DNA from: Pseudonocardia sp.
GTDB taxonomy: Bacteria > Actinomycetota > Actinomycetes > Mycobacteriales > Pseudonocardiaceae
DNA length: 64,000 bases
Reading direction: 5' to 3'
NCBI RefSeq assembly: GCF_025465255.1
Contig: NZ_JAODNI010000164.1
Span: 1 to 64,000 of the forward strand
Under the pieces are notes generated by a model, which saw only the letters and a program-made list of their open reading frames with translations, was not told where the DNA came from and ran no database searches. Both the position numbers and the translations under genes were made by a program. Of this stretch, positions 19,133 through 28,313 are shown piece by piece (the first letter of the stretch is position 1; every line of letters starts with the position of its first letter).

Positions 19133-20368
19133 ATGAACCCAGGTGGCCCGTTCGGGGTGTACTCCGAGGTCGGCACGTTGCGCCAAGTCCTGCTGCACCG
19201 GCCGGGGCTGGAGCTCAAGCGGCTCACCCCCGGCAACAAGGACCGCCTCCTGTTCGACGACGTGCTGTGGGTCCAGCGCGCCCAGGCGGAGCACGACCGG
19301 TTCGCCGACGCGCTGCGCGAGCGCGGGGTGGTCGTGCACCTGTTCGCGGACCTGCTGCGCGCCACCCTCGAGCTCCCCGAGGCCCACGCCTACGCTCTCG
19401 ACCGGATCTTCGACGACCGCATCTACGGCCCGCTGGCCGTCGACGCGCTGCGGAACTGCTTCGACGCGATGGACCCCGGCACCCTCACCGAGCACATGAT
19501 CGGCGGGATCACCAAGCGGGAGGTGCTGGAGCGCATCGAGGAGCCGCGCTCGATCGCCTTCCACGTCCTGGACCTCGACGACTTCGTCCTCGAGCCGCTG
19601 CCCAACCACCTCTACACCCGCGACCCGAGCGCCTGGATCCACGGCGGCGTCGCGATCAACAGCATGCGCAAGAAGGCGCGGATGCGGGAGACCGTGCACT
19701 ACGAGGCGATCTACCGGTGGCATCCGCTGTTCGCCGGCGGCGGGTTCGAGGTCTGGTCCGCCGGCTCGGTGAACGGGCCCGCGACCGTCGAGGGCGGGGA
19801 CCTCCTGGTCCTCGGCGGGGGCGCCGTGCTCGTCGGGATGAGCGAGCGGACCACGCCGCAGGGCGTCGAGCGGCTGGCGAAGTCGCTGTTCGCGGGCGGT
19901 CAGGTGCAGAAGATCGTGGCGCTGAAGCTGCCCGAGACCCGGGCGCTCATGCACCTGGACACCGTGATGACCATGGCGGACCCCGGGACGTTCGTGAAGT
20001 ACGCCGGGCTCGGGATGCTGCCGTCCTACACGGTCACGCCGGGGGACTCCGAGAAGGAGATGGCGATGATCGACCACGCGCCTGAGGAGATGCACACGGC
20101 CATCGCCTCGGCACTGGGCCTGGACTCGATCCGGGTGCTCACCGCCGAGCAGGACGTGCACGCCGCCGAACGCGAGCAGTGGGACGACGGGTGCAACGTG
20201 CTCGCCGTCGCGCCGGGCGTCGTGGTGACCTACGAGCGCAACGTCACCACCAACACGTTCCTGCGGCGCAACGGGATCGAGGTCCTGGAGGTGCCCGGCG
20301 GCGAGCTCGGCCGCGGCCGGGGCGGCCCGCGGTGCATGAGCTGCCCCGTCGAGCGGGACGGGGTGTAG
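19133..20368 (+). CDS. arcA: Arginine deiminase
   Basis: Hydrolyses arginine to citrulline and ammonia. 411 aa, the normal size, with the N-terminal EVGTLRQVLLHRPG signature, the catalytic Asp/Glu region LYTRDPS, the active-site HEAIYR-like segment VHYEAIYRWHP, GGDLLVLG and the C-terminal nucleophile region GGPRCMSCP. No arcB or arcC lies nearby, so ATP-yielding citrulline fermentation is not encoded here. Starts at 19124 or 19133 are possible; no ribosome binding site is evident, so a leaderless mRNA is possible. Confidence 0.94.
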   Translation: MNPGGPFGVYSEVGTLRQVLLHRPGLELKRLTPGNKDRLLFDDVLWVQRAQAEHDRFADALRERGVVVHLFADLLRATLELPEAHAYALDRIFDDRIYGPLAVDALRNCFDAMDPGTLTEHMIGGITKREVLERIEEPRSIAFHVLDLDDFVLEPLPNHLYTRDPSAWIHGGVAINSMRKKARMRETVHYEAIYRWHPLFAGGGFEVWSAGSVNGPATVEGGDLLVLGGGAVLVGMSERTTPQGVERLAKSLFAGGQVQKIVALKLPETRALMHLDTVMTMADPGTFVKYAGLGMLPSYTVTPGDSEKEMAMIDHAPEEMHTAIASALGLDSIRVLTAEQDVHAAEREQWDDGCNVLAVAPGVVVTYERNVTTNTFLRRNGIEVLEVPGGELGRGRGGPRCMSCPVERDGV

Positions 20369-20466
20369 CCCGCACCGGGCGTCACCGTCGCCCGGGGTTG
20401 CCACACCTTCGGGCGTATCCCGGGCCGTGGCCGGGGCCGGGGCGGGAGCGGCTCGTTGGCCCGGGT

Positions 20467-21552
20467 GTGCCGACCCTCGCCGTCCGTACCCGTCTCGTGA
20501 CCGGGGCGGCCGTGCTCGCCGTGCTGACCGGTGCCCTCCTCGTCGGACCCGCGTCCGCCGCCCCGGCCCCGTCGAGTTCGGCCGAGCCGGGCCCCGCGCC
20601 GTTGAGCGAGACCGCCGCGGTCGATCTCCTTCCGGCGGCCGCGGCCGCCGCGGGATCCGCGCTGGCCGGTCAGTGGTTCGACCCGGCCACCTCGCGGCTG
20701 ATGATCGGCACCTGGGACCCTTCGACCGTCGACGCGATCGGCGCCCTCGGCGCCACTCCCGTGCTCCGCACCGGGCCGCGGCTGGATCCCGCGGCGCTGC
20801 AGCGGACGCTCGACGAGCGCGCCGCGGCGGGCGGGCTGCCGCCGGAGGTCGCGGACTACGGCGTGGACGAGGCGACCCAGCACCTGGACGTCGCCCTGGC
20901 CGGCCCGCGAACCCCCGCCGTCGATGCGATGCTGGCCGGGATCGACCCCGGCACGCTGCAGGTCCGTGCCGGCGCCGGCGGACCGGCCCACCACGCGGAC
21001 ATGTCCGGTGGCGACACGATCAAGAGCGGCTACGAGAAGTGCACGCTCGGCTTCACCGCCCGCGCCGGCCGTCAGGACTGGATCCTCACCGCCGGGCACT
21101 GCACGCGCGGCAACCCTGACTGGCAGTCCGAGGACGGCGTGCCCATCGGCTCCGGCGCGAAGAGCGCCTCCGCGGACCTCGACGCCGGCGCGATCCCGGT
21201 GACGGACCCGAGCTGGACCCCGCAGCCGACGGTCGGCGCGACGACCGTGCACGGGAGCCGCGAGGCGCCGGTCGGCTCGACGGTGTGCCTGACCGGCGCC
21301 ACGAGCGGGCGGGTCTGCGGCCAGATCACCGGCCGCAATCGCAGCGTCAACTTCGACGGCCAGCTGCAGAACGGCATGGGCGTGGCCTCGCTCTGCTCAC
21401 GCGAGGGCGACTCGGGCGGCCCGTACATCACCGCGGCCGGTCAGGCGCAGGGCATCCACAGCGGCGGCGGCGACGACGGGGGCTGTGCCAGCTACTTCAC
21501 CCCGGTCGGTCCCGCGCTGCGCGCCTTCGGCCTGACCCTCGACACGGCCTGA
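20467..21552 (+). CDS. Secreted S1 (chymotrypsin-like) serine protease
   Basis: 361 aa with a signal peptide (about 1-28, VTGAAVLAVLTGALLVGPASAA), a propeptide-like helical region (about 35-165) and a streptogrisin-type protease domain. The triad is visible: His in LTAGHC, Asp in SADLDAGAI and Ser in EGDSGGPY. Paired cysteines (TLGFTA..TAGHC, VCLTG/VCGQ, SLCSREG/GCASY) suit an extracellular enzyme. The pro-domain suggests secretion as a zymogen. The final codons are tandemly duplicated just beyond the stop. Confidence 0.88.
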   Translation: MPTLAVRTRLVTGAAVLAVLTGALLVGPASAAPAPSSSAEPGPAPLSETAAVDLLPAAAAAAGSALAGQWFDPATSRLMIGTWDPSTVDAIGALGATPVLRTGPRLDPAALQRTLDERAAAGGLPPEVADYGVDEATQHLDVALAGPRTPAVDAMLAGIDPGTLQVRAGAGGPAHHADMSGGDTIKSGYEKCTLGFTARAGRQDWILTAGHCTRGNPDWQSEDGVPIGSGAKSASADLDAGAIPVTDPSWTPQPTVGATTVHGSREAPVGSTVCLTGATSGRVCGQITGRNRSVNFDGQLQNGMGVASLCSREGDSGGPYITAAGQAQGIHSGGGDDGGCASYFTPVGPALRAFGLTLDTA

Positions 21553-21635
21553 CCTCGACACTGCCTGACCTCGACACGGCCTGACCCTCGACACGGCCTG
21601 ACCCTCGGCACGGCCTGGCCCCGGCACCGCCCGAT
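21536..21635 (+). repeat. Tandem 16-17 bp repeat arising from the protease stop region
   Basis: Six tandem copies, the last degenerate, of CCCTCGACACGGCCTGA-like units start within the last codons of the S1 protease and run past its stop. The first four copies keep TGA at the unit end. It looks like local slippage duplication of the gene's 3' end; no hairpin is evident. Confidence 0.8.
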
Positions 21636-21675
21636 CCGTCGCCGCCCGGGCGGAGACCTGGTAGACCGTCTCTCC

Positions 21676-22233
21676 GTGACATCGATCGAGCTGCACCGGC
21701 GCGCGCTGGCCCGGGCTACCGAGGTAGTCACGGCGGTCCGCGGAGAGGATCTCGCCCGGCCCACGCCCTGCGCCGGCTGGGACCTCGAAGCCCTCCTCGC
21801 GCACATGACCGGGCAGAACGTCGGGTTCGCCACGGCGGTGATCGACGCCGAGCCGGCTCTCGTGGACTTCGCCCCGCTCCCGCACGGCGGCTGGCCCGCC
21901 TCCGCGGACGCCCTGACCGCGGCCCTCGCCGGAGCCCCCGCGGACCGGGCCGTGCTCCTGGCCGAGATCCACCCGACGCGCCGCTTCCCGCTCCGCGTCG
22001 TCGTCGGGATGCACCTGCTGGACACCGTCGTGCACACCTGGGACGTCACCACGGCGCTCGGCGCGGGCGAGCGCCCGGACGACGAGCTGGTCGCCGCCGT
22101 GCTCGAACAGGCCCGGCTCGTGCCCGCGGGGCCCGCCCGGACCGCACCGGGTGCCGCCTTCGCGCCGGCGCTCCCGGCCGTCGACGCCGACCCGTGGGCC
22201 GAGGCGCTAGCCCTTCTCGGGCGCCGGGCCTGA
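21676..22233 (+). CDS. TIGR03086/DinB-fold mycothiol-dependent-type protein
   Basis: 185 aa four-helix DinB-like protein of the maleylpyruvate isomerase N-terminal family. It shows the typical [16 protein letters not shown] segment (about 30-46), with a metal-site His at HM and further His in [14 protein letters not shown]. These proteins are common in mycothiol-producing actinobacteria; individual substrates are unknown. The gene starts with GTG and its 3' end overlaps the opposing rarA gene by 27 bases. Confidence 0.8.
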   Translation: MTSIELHRRALARATEVVTAVRGEDLARPTPCAGWDLEALLAHMTGQNVGFATAVIDAEPALVDFAPLPHGGWPASADALTAALAGAPADRAVLLAEIHPTRRFPLRVVVGMHLLDTVVHTWDVTTALGAGERPDDELVAAVLEQARLVPAGPARTAPGAAFAPALPAVDADPWAEALALLGRRA

Positions 22234-23589
22234 GCCGCGGACCGCGCGGCGGAGCTTGGGCAGCCGTTCGGACAGCACACGTTCCGCGCCGTGGTTCGTC
22301 GGCACGTAGTAGTCCTTACCGACCAGCTCGTCGGGCGGGTACTGCTGGGCGAGCACGCCGTCCGGCACGCTGTGCGGGTACCGGTAGCCGACCGCGTTGC
22401 CGAGCTTCTGCGCGCCCGCGTAGTGCCCGTCCCGCAGGTGCGGCGGCACCGCGCCGACGGCGCCCGCCCGGACTTCCGCCATCGCCGCGTCGATCGCGGA
22501 GACCACCGCACCGGACTTGGGTGCGGTCGCCAGGTGGAGGGTGGCCTGGGCCAGCGCCAGGCGGGCCTCCGGCATCCCGACGAGCTGCACGACCTGGGCG
22601 GCCGCCGTCGCCGCCTGCAACGCCGTGGGGTCCGCCAGCCCGATGTCCTCGCTGGCGTGCACCATCAGCCGGCGCGCGATGAACCGCGCGTCCTCCCCCG
22701 CGACGATCATCCGGGCCAGGTAGTGCAGCGCGGCGTCGGGATCCGAGCCGCGGATGGACTTGATGAAGGCGCTGATCACGTCGTAGTGCTGGTCCCCCGC
22801 CCGGTCGTAGCGCACGGCGACCTCGGTGACGGCCCGCTCGACGGCGGCGAGGTCGATGACCCCGCTGCCGTCGGCCTGGACGCCGTCCGCTGCGGCCTCC
22901 AGGGCGGTGAGGGCACGCCGGGCGTCCCCGGCCGAGAGGCGGACCAGGGCGGCCTCGCCGTCGTCGGCGAGGGTGACGGCGCCGTTCAGGCCGCGCTGGT
23001 CGGAGACGGCCCGGGCGAGCAGCTCCCGGAGCTCGTCCTCCTCCAGGGACTGGAGCTGCAGGACGAGCGAGCGGGACAGCAGCGGCGAGACCACGGAGAA
23101 CGACGGGTTCTCGGTGGTCGCGGCGACGAGCAGGACGAGCCGGTCCTCGACGGCGCCGAGCAGCGCGTCCTGCTGGGTCTTGGAGAAGCGGTGCACCTCG
23201 TCGATGAACAGGACGGTCCGCTGCCCGCTGCGGTCCAACCGCCGTCGCGCGTCCTCGATCACCGCGCGCAGCTCCTTCACCCCGGCCGACAGCGCCGAGA
23301 GTGCGACGAAGTGCCTGGTGCCGTCCCCGGCCCGGGCCATGAGCCGGGCGAGCGTGGTCTTGCCGGTGCCGGGCGGCCCGTAGAGCAGCACTGACGCCGG
23401 CGCGCCGCCCTCGAGGAGGCGGCGCAGCGGGGCACCGGGCTTGAGCAGGTGGCGCTGGCCGACGACCTCCTCCATCGTCCGCGGCCGCATCCGGACCGCG
23501 AGCGGCGCGCCGGCGTTCGACGAGACCGAGCCCGCCTCCGGCTCGGAGGCGGGCTCGTCGTCCAGCTCGAACAGTCCGTCGGTGCTCAT
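22207..23589 (-). CDS. rarA: Replication-associated recombination protein A (MgsA/RarA AAA+ ATPase)
   Basis: Clamp-loader-like ATPase acting at stalled forks. 460 aa from ATG 23589. After an acidic N-terminus come [14 protein letters not shown], Walker [10 protein letters not shown] (about 77-85), Walker [10 protein letters not shown], sensor 1 ATTENPSF and the C-terminal MgsA tetramerisation domain with [13 protein letters not shown]. Rv2559c is the mycobacterial counterpart near alaS and aspS. Its 3' end overlaps the opposing DinB-fold gene. Confidence 0.93.
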   Translation of the reverse strand: MSTDGLFELDDEPASEPEAGSVSSNAGAPLAVRMRPRTMEEVVGQRHLLKPGAPLRRLLEGGAPASVLLYGPPGTGKTTLARLMARAGDGTRHFVALSALSAGVKELRAVIEDARRRLDRSGQRTVLFIDEVHRFSKTQQDALLGAVEDRLVLLVAATTENPSFSVVSPLLSRSLVLQLQSLEEDELRELLARAVSDQRGLNGAVTLADDGEAALVRLSAGDARRALTALEAAADGVQADGSGVIDLAAVERAVTEVAVRYDRAGDQHYDVISAFIKSIRGSDPDAALHYLARMIVAGEDARFIARRLMVHASEDIGLADPTALQAATAAAQVVQLVGMPEARLALAQATLHLATAPKSGAVVSAIDAAMAEVRAGAVGAVPPHLRDGHYAGAQKLGNAVGYRYPHSVPDGVLAQQYPPDELVGKDYYVPTNHGAERVLSERLPKLRRAVRGSGPAPEKG

Positions 23590-23632
23590 CGCCTCCAGCG
23601 TGCCATCCGGCACCGACGATCCCTTGGGGGGA

Positions 23633-24850
23633 TCAGCGCTGCAGCTCGTCGGCCAGCACCGGCGTCGTCACGTTCGGGTTCTCGTGGTGGCGCAGCTCCG
23701 CGTACGTCACGACCGCGACCCCGACCGATGCCAGCGTGACCGGCAGCCTCAGCAGGCTCGACAGCAGCGAGTAGGCGAAGCCGTTCGGGTCCAGGAACAG
23801 GCCGAGGACCGCCTCGACGATGCCCATGTAGATGGCCGCGGCGATGACGAAGGTGATCAGCCGGCCGAAGGTGGGCCAGAAGCGCCGGTTGACGAGCTCG
23901 AACGCCCGCCCGATCCCGGCCTTCTCGAACATGATCACGCCGGTGAGCGCGGCACCGAAGACCACGAGGAGGTAGATGCCCGGCAACACCAGCAGGATGA
24001 AGCCGATCACCACCATGATCCCGGCGAGGACGCCCCAGCCGAGCAGCGGCAGCGCCCGGCCGGCGGCGAACCGGAGCGCCTCGCCCGGGGACGTGGGCCG
24101 GTCCGTCGCCTCCCGCACCGCCATGAACACCGACGCACCCTGGGCGAGCAGCGACACCGCGATGACGACGAGGGCCGAGACCGCCGACACGACGATGATC
24201 AGTCCGATGTTCGAGCCGGTCCCGGCCAGCAGGCCGATCAGCGCGCCGACGATCAGGCCCGGCACCACCGTGGCGACCTGGATGATCAGCAGCGACTGCC
24301 AGCTGCGCGCCAGCACGCCGATGACCTTGGACCACCAGTCGCCGAAGGACACCGGGACCAGAGGGTCGTCGACGACCGGCGCGGCACCGTAGCCGCCGGG
24401 CTGCGGGTAGCCGCCGGGCTGGCCGTAGCCCTGCGGGTAGGCGCCCGGCTGCTGGCCGTAGCCCTCGGGATAGCCGCCCTGCTGCGGATAGGCGCCCTGC
24501 TGGCCGTATCCGCCCTGGTCCGGGTAGCCGCCCTGCGGCGGGTAACCCTGCTGCGGATAGCCGCCCTGTTGCGGGTAGGCCCCCTGCTGGCCGTAGCCAC
24601 CCTGCTGTGGGTAACCCTGCGGGGGAGGGCCGCCCTGCTGGGGGTAGGCGCCCTGCTGGGGATAGCCCTGCTGGGGATGTTCCTGCCCGGGCCGGCCGTA
24701 CTGGCCGCCCTCGGGAACCTGGCCGCCCGGAGGCACCTGGCCGCCCTCGGGAACCTGGCCGCCCTGGTCCGCCTGGCCCTGCGCGGGCCGCGCACCCTCG
24801 TCGGATCCCTGGCGCTGGCCGTCCTCATCGGGCGGCGGGTAGCTCGACAT
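23633..24850 (-). CDS. Membrane protein with long PQQGGY-repeat N-terminus
   Basis: 405 aa. Residues about 1-160 are Gly/Gln/Pro/Tyr-rich with repeating [10 protein letters not shown]- and GAYPQQ-type units and no hydrophobic stretch. The rest has roughly four to five membrane segments (e.g. [52 protein letters not shown]) resembling glycerophosphodiester phosphodiesterase-type membrane domains (DUF7847-like). Such Q/G/Y-rich cytoplasmic tails can phase-separate or scaffold in other systems; that is inference. The ATG follows a short gap to the divergent aminotransferase. Confidence 0.78.
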   Translation of the reverse strand: MSSYPPPDEDGQRQGSDEGARPAQGQADQGGQVPEGGQVPPGGQVPEGGQYGRPGQEHPQQGYPQQGAYPQQGGPPPQGYPQQGGYGQQGAYPQQGGYPQQGYPPQGGYPDQGGYGQQGAYPQQGGYPEGYGQQPGAYPQGYGQPGGYPQPGGYGAAPVVDDPLVPVSFGDWWSKVIGVLARSWQSLLIIQVATVVPGLIVGALIGLLAGTGSNIGLIIVVSAVSALVVIAVSLLAQGASVFMAVREATDRPTSPGEALRFAAGRALPLLGWGVLAGIMVVIGFILLVLPGIYLLVVFGAALTGVIMFEKAGIGRAFELVNRRFWPTFGRLITFVIAAAIYMGIVEAVLGLFLDPNGFAYSLLSSLLRLPVTLASVGVAVVTYAELRHHENPNVTTPVLADELQR

Positions 24851-25098
24851 GAGGTCAGACCGTAGGGGTCGAGGAAGCGTCCATACAGGTGATGGGCACT
24901 CTCGTGACCCGTTCGAAACCTGAACCAGTTCCACTTTCTGGGAAATCGGTACCGATAGGTGGGAAACGGGGCCATCCTCGACGGAGCGGCCCCACCCGGG
25001 CCGCGCCGCCCCACCCCGCCGCGACCGATCCACGCCCGGGGCGACCGCCGGGGACCGTGCCCGGCCCACCTCCCGCAGCCTTCCGAAGTGGATCTCCC

Positions 25099-26289
25099 GT
25101 GCCCACCACCCACGTCCCCGTCCCGCTGTCCCGCCGCCTCCGCGACGTCCGCGGCTCCGCCATCCGGGACCTGCTCACCCTCACCGCCCGCGACGACGTC
25201 CTGTCCCTGGCCGGCGGCCTGCCCGCCGCCGACCTCCTCCCCCGCGAGCGCATCGCGGTCGCCGCGGACCGGGCCCTGTCCTCCCCCGCGTCCGTTCAGT
25301 ACGGCGAGACGGCGGGCCTCGCCCGGCTCCGCGACGTCGTCGCCGCCCACGAGGCCGCACGCCTCGAACGCCCCGTCGCGCCCTCGGACGTGGTCGTGAC
25401 CAGCGGGTCGCAGCAGGCCCTCGACCTGCTGGCCCGTGCGGTGCTCGACCCCGGGGACCCCGTGGTCGTCGAGGATCCCTGCTACGTGGGCGCGCTGCAG
25501 GTGTTCCAGGCGGCCGGCGCGGACGTCCGACCGGTCCCGCTCGACGCGCACGGCCTGCGCGTCGACGTCCTCGCCGAGCGCCTGGCCGGCGGGTTCCGCC
25601 CGCGGCTGGTCCACACCGTCAGCAGCTTCCACAACCCGCGCGGGGTGACGCTGTCCCAGGAGCGGCGGCGTGAGCTCGCCGCGCTGGCCGACCGGTACGG
25701 CTTCCTGGCCGTCGAGGACGACCCGTACGGCCTCCTCTCCTTCGCCGACGCCGCACCGCGCCCGCTGGCGGCCCACGGCGACCGCGTCGTCCGGCTGGGC
25801 AGTGCATCGAAGGTCGTGGCGCCGGCGCTGCGGGTCGGCTGGCTCGTCGGGCCGCCCGCGCTGACCGCGGGCGTCGAGCTGCTCAAGCAGAGCACCGACC
25901 TGTGCGGCTCGGCACTCACCCAGTCCATCGCGGCCGAGCTCCTGGCGGACGGCGCATGGTTCGCCGGCCACCTCCGCACCGTCCGGACCGCCAACCGCGA
26001 CCGCGCCGCAGCGCTGACCGGCGCCGTCGACGAGGTTTTCGAGGACCGGGTCGTGCGCTCCACGCCCACCGGCGGGATGTTCTGCTGGCTGGACTTCACC
26101 GACGGCACGGACACCACCGCGCTGCTGCCGCGGGCACTGGAGCACGGTGTCGGGTTCGTGCCCGGCAGTGCGTTCGGGGTCGCCGAGGACCAGTCCCACG
26201 CGGCCCGCTGCTGTTTCGCCTCCTACCCCGAGCCGCTGCTGGTCGAGGCGGTGCACCGGCTGGCACGAGCCACCCGACCGGGGGCGTGA
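25099..26289 (+). CDS. PLP-dependent aminotransferase, class I/II (MocR/LysN-like)
   Basis: 396 aa fold-type I aminotransferase resembling 2-aminoadipate or branched-chain/aromatic enzymes. It has [30 protein letters not shown], the Asn of [18 protein letters not shown], the PLP Lys in [15 protein letters not shown], and the carboxylate-binding Arg near CCFASYPE. Substrate unknown. The GTG at 25099 precedes the conserved PLSRRL. Four bases overlap a possible AsnC start (26286), suggesting one operon with the regulator. Confidence 0.87.
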   Translation: MPTTHVPVPLSRRLRDVRGSAIRDLLTLTARDDVLSLAGGLPAADLLPRERIAVAADRALSSPASVQYGETAGLARLRDVVAAHEAARLERPVAPSDVVVTSGSQQALDLLARAVLDPGDPVVVEDPCYVGALQVFQAAGADVRPVPLDAHGLRVDVLAERLAGGFRPRLVHTVSSFHNPRGVTLSQERRRELAALADRYGFLAVEDDPYGLLSFADAAPRPLAAHGDRVVRLGSASKVVAPALRVGWLVGPPALTAGVELLKQSTDLCGSALTQSIAAELLADGAWFAGHLRTVRTANRDRAAALTGAVDEVFEDRVVRSTPTGGMFCWLDFTDGTDTTALLPRALEHGVGFVPGSAFGVAEDQSHAARCCFASYPEPLLVEAVHRLARATRPGA

Positions 26290-26312
26290 GCGGGGACGTA
26301 GGGTCGGACACC

Positions 26313-26801
26313 GTGCGCGAGATCCTGGAACTGCTCGAACGCGACTCGACGCTGAGTCACGACACGATCGCGACGATGACGGGCCTCCCGGTCGCGGAGG
26401 TGACCGCACAGATCCGGGCCTGGGAGGCCTCCGGCGTGATCCGCCGGTACAAGGCGGTCGTGAACTGGGATGCGGTCGAGGGCGCGGACGCCGGTGAGGT
26501 CATGGCGTTCATCGACGTCGCGGTGCTCCCGGCGCGCGGGGTCGGGTTCGACGACGTCGCACAGCGGATCTCCCGCTTCGACGAGGTGCGCAGCGTCTAC
26601 CTGGTCTCCGGCGGCCACGACCTGCGCTGCACCGTGGTCGGCTCGAACATCCGCGCGGTCAGCGACTTCGTGAGCCGCAAGCTCTCGACGATCGACCGGG
26701 TGCAGGCCACCGCGACCCACTTCGTCCTCGCCACGCACAAGCAGGACGGGGACAACTTCGCCGAGCCGGACCCGGACCACCGGCTCCCGATCACCCCCTG
26801 A
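26313..26801 (+). CDS. Lrp/AsnC family regulator between two aminotransferase genes
   Basis: 162 aa with an N-terminal helix-turn-helix (about 1-50; ELLERDSTLSHDTIATMTGLP) and an AsnC-type ligand domain (about 65-140; EVMAFIDVAVLP, YLVSGGHDLRCTVVG). Starts are GTG 26313 (chosen, conserved VREILELLERD) or GTG 26286, which would overlap the upstream stop. It lies between two amino acid aminotransferases on one strand and is probably their regulator. Confidence 0.88.
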   Translation: MREILELLERDSTLSHDTIATMTGLPVAEVTAQIRAWEASGVIRRYKAVVNWDAVEGADAGEVMAFIDVAVLPARGVGFDDVAQRISRFDEVRSVYLVSGGHDLRCTVVGSNIRAVSDFVSRKLSTIDRVQATATHFVLATHKQDGDNFAEPDPDHRLPITP

Positions 26802-26870
26802 TGCCGGTCACCCCCTGACCGCCCCGTCACCCCTGACACCCGGTCACTCCCGAGCGCCGAGGACGAGCCC

Positions 26871-28025
26871 GTGAAGCCGCTGAACGACGTGATCACCGCC
26901 TGCCCGCCGTCGGGCATCCGGCGGTTCTTCGACATCGCCGCCGAGATGGACGACGTCATCTCCCTCGGCGTCGGCGAGCCGGACTTCGTCACCCCCTGGC
27001 GCATCCGCGAGGCCGGCATCTACGCCCTCGAGCACGGCTACACCACGTACACGTCCAACGCGGGGCTCCCGGAGCTGCGGAAGCTGATCTGCGCCGAGCT
27101 CGCCACCCGCTACGACGCCGACTACGCGTGGGACACCGAGTGCCTGATCACCACGGGCGTCTCCGAGGGCCTGGACCTGGCGCTGCGGGTGCTGCTCAAC
27201 CCGGGCGACGAGGTGATCGTCCCGGAGCCCTGCTACGTCGCGTACGAGCCGTGCGTCGCGTTCGGCGGGGGCGTCCCGGTCCGCGTGGCGACGCGTGCCG
27301 AGGACGGCTTCGCGATCGACGCGGCGGCCGTCGAGGCGGCGATCACCCCGCGCACCAAGGCGATCCTGATCGGCTCGCCCGCCAACCCGACCGGGGCGGT
27401 GCAGCCCGTGGCGGCGCTGCGGGCGCTCGTCCGGCTGGCCGAGAAGCACGACCTCTACCTGATCTCGGACGAGATCTACGACCGGCTGACCTACGACGGC
27501 GTACACACGTGCCTCGGGGCCGTCCCGGGCGCGCGGGAGCGGACGGTGGTGCTCGGCGGGTTCTCCAAGGCCCAGGCCATGACGGGCTGGCGTGTCGGCT
27601 GGATCTGCGCGCCGGCCCCGGTCGCGGAGCTCTGCGTGCGGGTGCACCAGTACACGATGCTGTGCGCGCCGCACGTCTCGCAGATCGCGGCGGTCGAGGC
27701 GCTCAGCGCCGCCGACGGCGACGTCAGGGAGATGGTCGCGGACTACGACCGGCGCCGCCGGGTGTTCGTGAAGGGCCTGCGCGAGATCGGCCTGGACTGC
27801 CCGGAGCCGGGTGGGGCGTTCTACGCGTTCCCGTCCATCCGCGGCTCAGGGCTGGATTCGGAGACGTTCGCCGAGCGCCTCCTCAAGGCCGAGAGCGTCG
27901 CCGTGGTGCCCGGGAACGTGTTCGGGCCGTCCGGCGAGGGACACATCCGCTGCTCGTATGCGACGGCGCTGCCGCAGCTGGAGGAGGCGCTGGTGCGGAT
28001 CGACCGGTTCCTCCACTCGCTCTGA
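26871..28025 (+). CDS. Class I/II PLP aminotransferase, AspC/AraT-type
   Basis: 384 aa. It shows VISLGVGEPDFVTPW, TTYTSNAGLPELR, the PLP-ring Asn in GSPANPTGAV, LISDEIYDRLTY and the Schiff-base Lys in GGFSKAQAMTGWRVGW. This is the Lrp-linked aspartate/aromatic aminotransferase group common in actinobacteria. The GTG start follows a 69-base C-rich gap from the AsnC gene. The exact substrate is not resolvable. Confidence 0.9.
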   Translation: MKPLNDVITACPPSGIRRFFDIAAEMDDVISLGVGEPDFVTPWRIREAGIYALEHGYTTYTSNAGLPELRKLICAELATRYDADYAWDTECLITTGVSEGLDLALRVLLNPGDEVIVPEPCYVAYEPCVAFGGGVPVRVATRAEDGFAIDAAAVEAAITPRTKAILIGSPANPTGAVQPVAALRALVRLAEKHDLYLISDEIYDRLTYDGVHTCLGAVPGARERTVVLGGFSKAQAMTGWRVGWICAPAPVAELCVRVHQYTMLCAPHVSQIAAVEALSAADGDVREMVADYDRRRRVFVKGLREIGLDCPEPGGAFYAFPSIRGSGLDSETFAERLLKAESVAVVPGNVFGPSGEGHIRCSYATALPQLEEALVRIDRFLHSL

Positions 28026-28112
28026 CGACACGGCACACACTTCTCCCGAACGCAACACGGAAGAGCCGTCCGTTCACAGTTCGGCAATGCGGGCAGGTCA
28101 CTCTTCGTCGGC

Positions 28113-28313
28113 ATGGACATCGCGAAACCCGCGCACTGCCCGTCATGTGCCCGCCCCCGGACCGCCGCCGACGCGCGCGGACTGGAGTGGAGCAGCCACC
28201 ACGGCCCGGGCGGCACGGTCAGCTGGCTGTGCGGCCCCTGCACCCGGGACACCCTGCTCGAGATCGAGACCGGCGAGGTGGCGGCCCGCGCCTCCTACCC
28301 CGTGAGCGCGTAG
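28113..28313 (+). CDS. Small Cys-rich (zinc-ribbon-like) protein
   Basis: 66 aa with two CxxC knuckles, CPSC (about 9-12) and CGPC (about 40-43), separated by a short hydrophilic region with a Trp-rich strand (LEWSS, VSWLC). The spacing suggests a single zinc-ribbon. Similar small proteins occur in actinobacteria. The gene is antisense to the C-terminal region of the SGNH hydrolase frame over 171 bases. The regular CxxC pattern argues that this strand is coding; function unknown. Confidence 0.6.
   Translation: MDIAKPAHCPSCARPRTAADARGLEWSSHHGPGGTVSWLCGPCTRDTLLEIETGEVAARASYPVSA

Noticed and set aside
26802-26870. C-rich repeats (GTCACCCC-like) between the AsnC and second aminotransferase genes
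   Set aside because: Short, imperfect and compositionally expected in a high-GC gap; no hairpin or known element.
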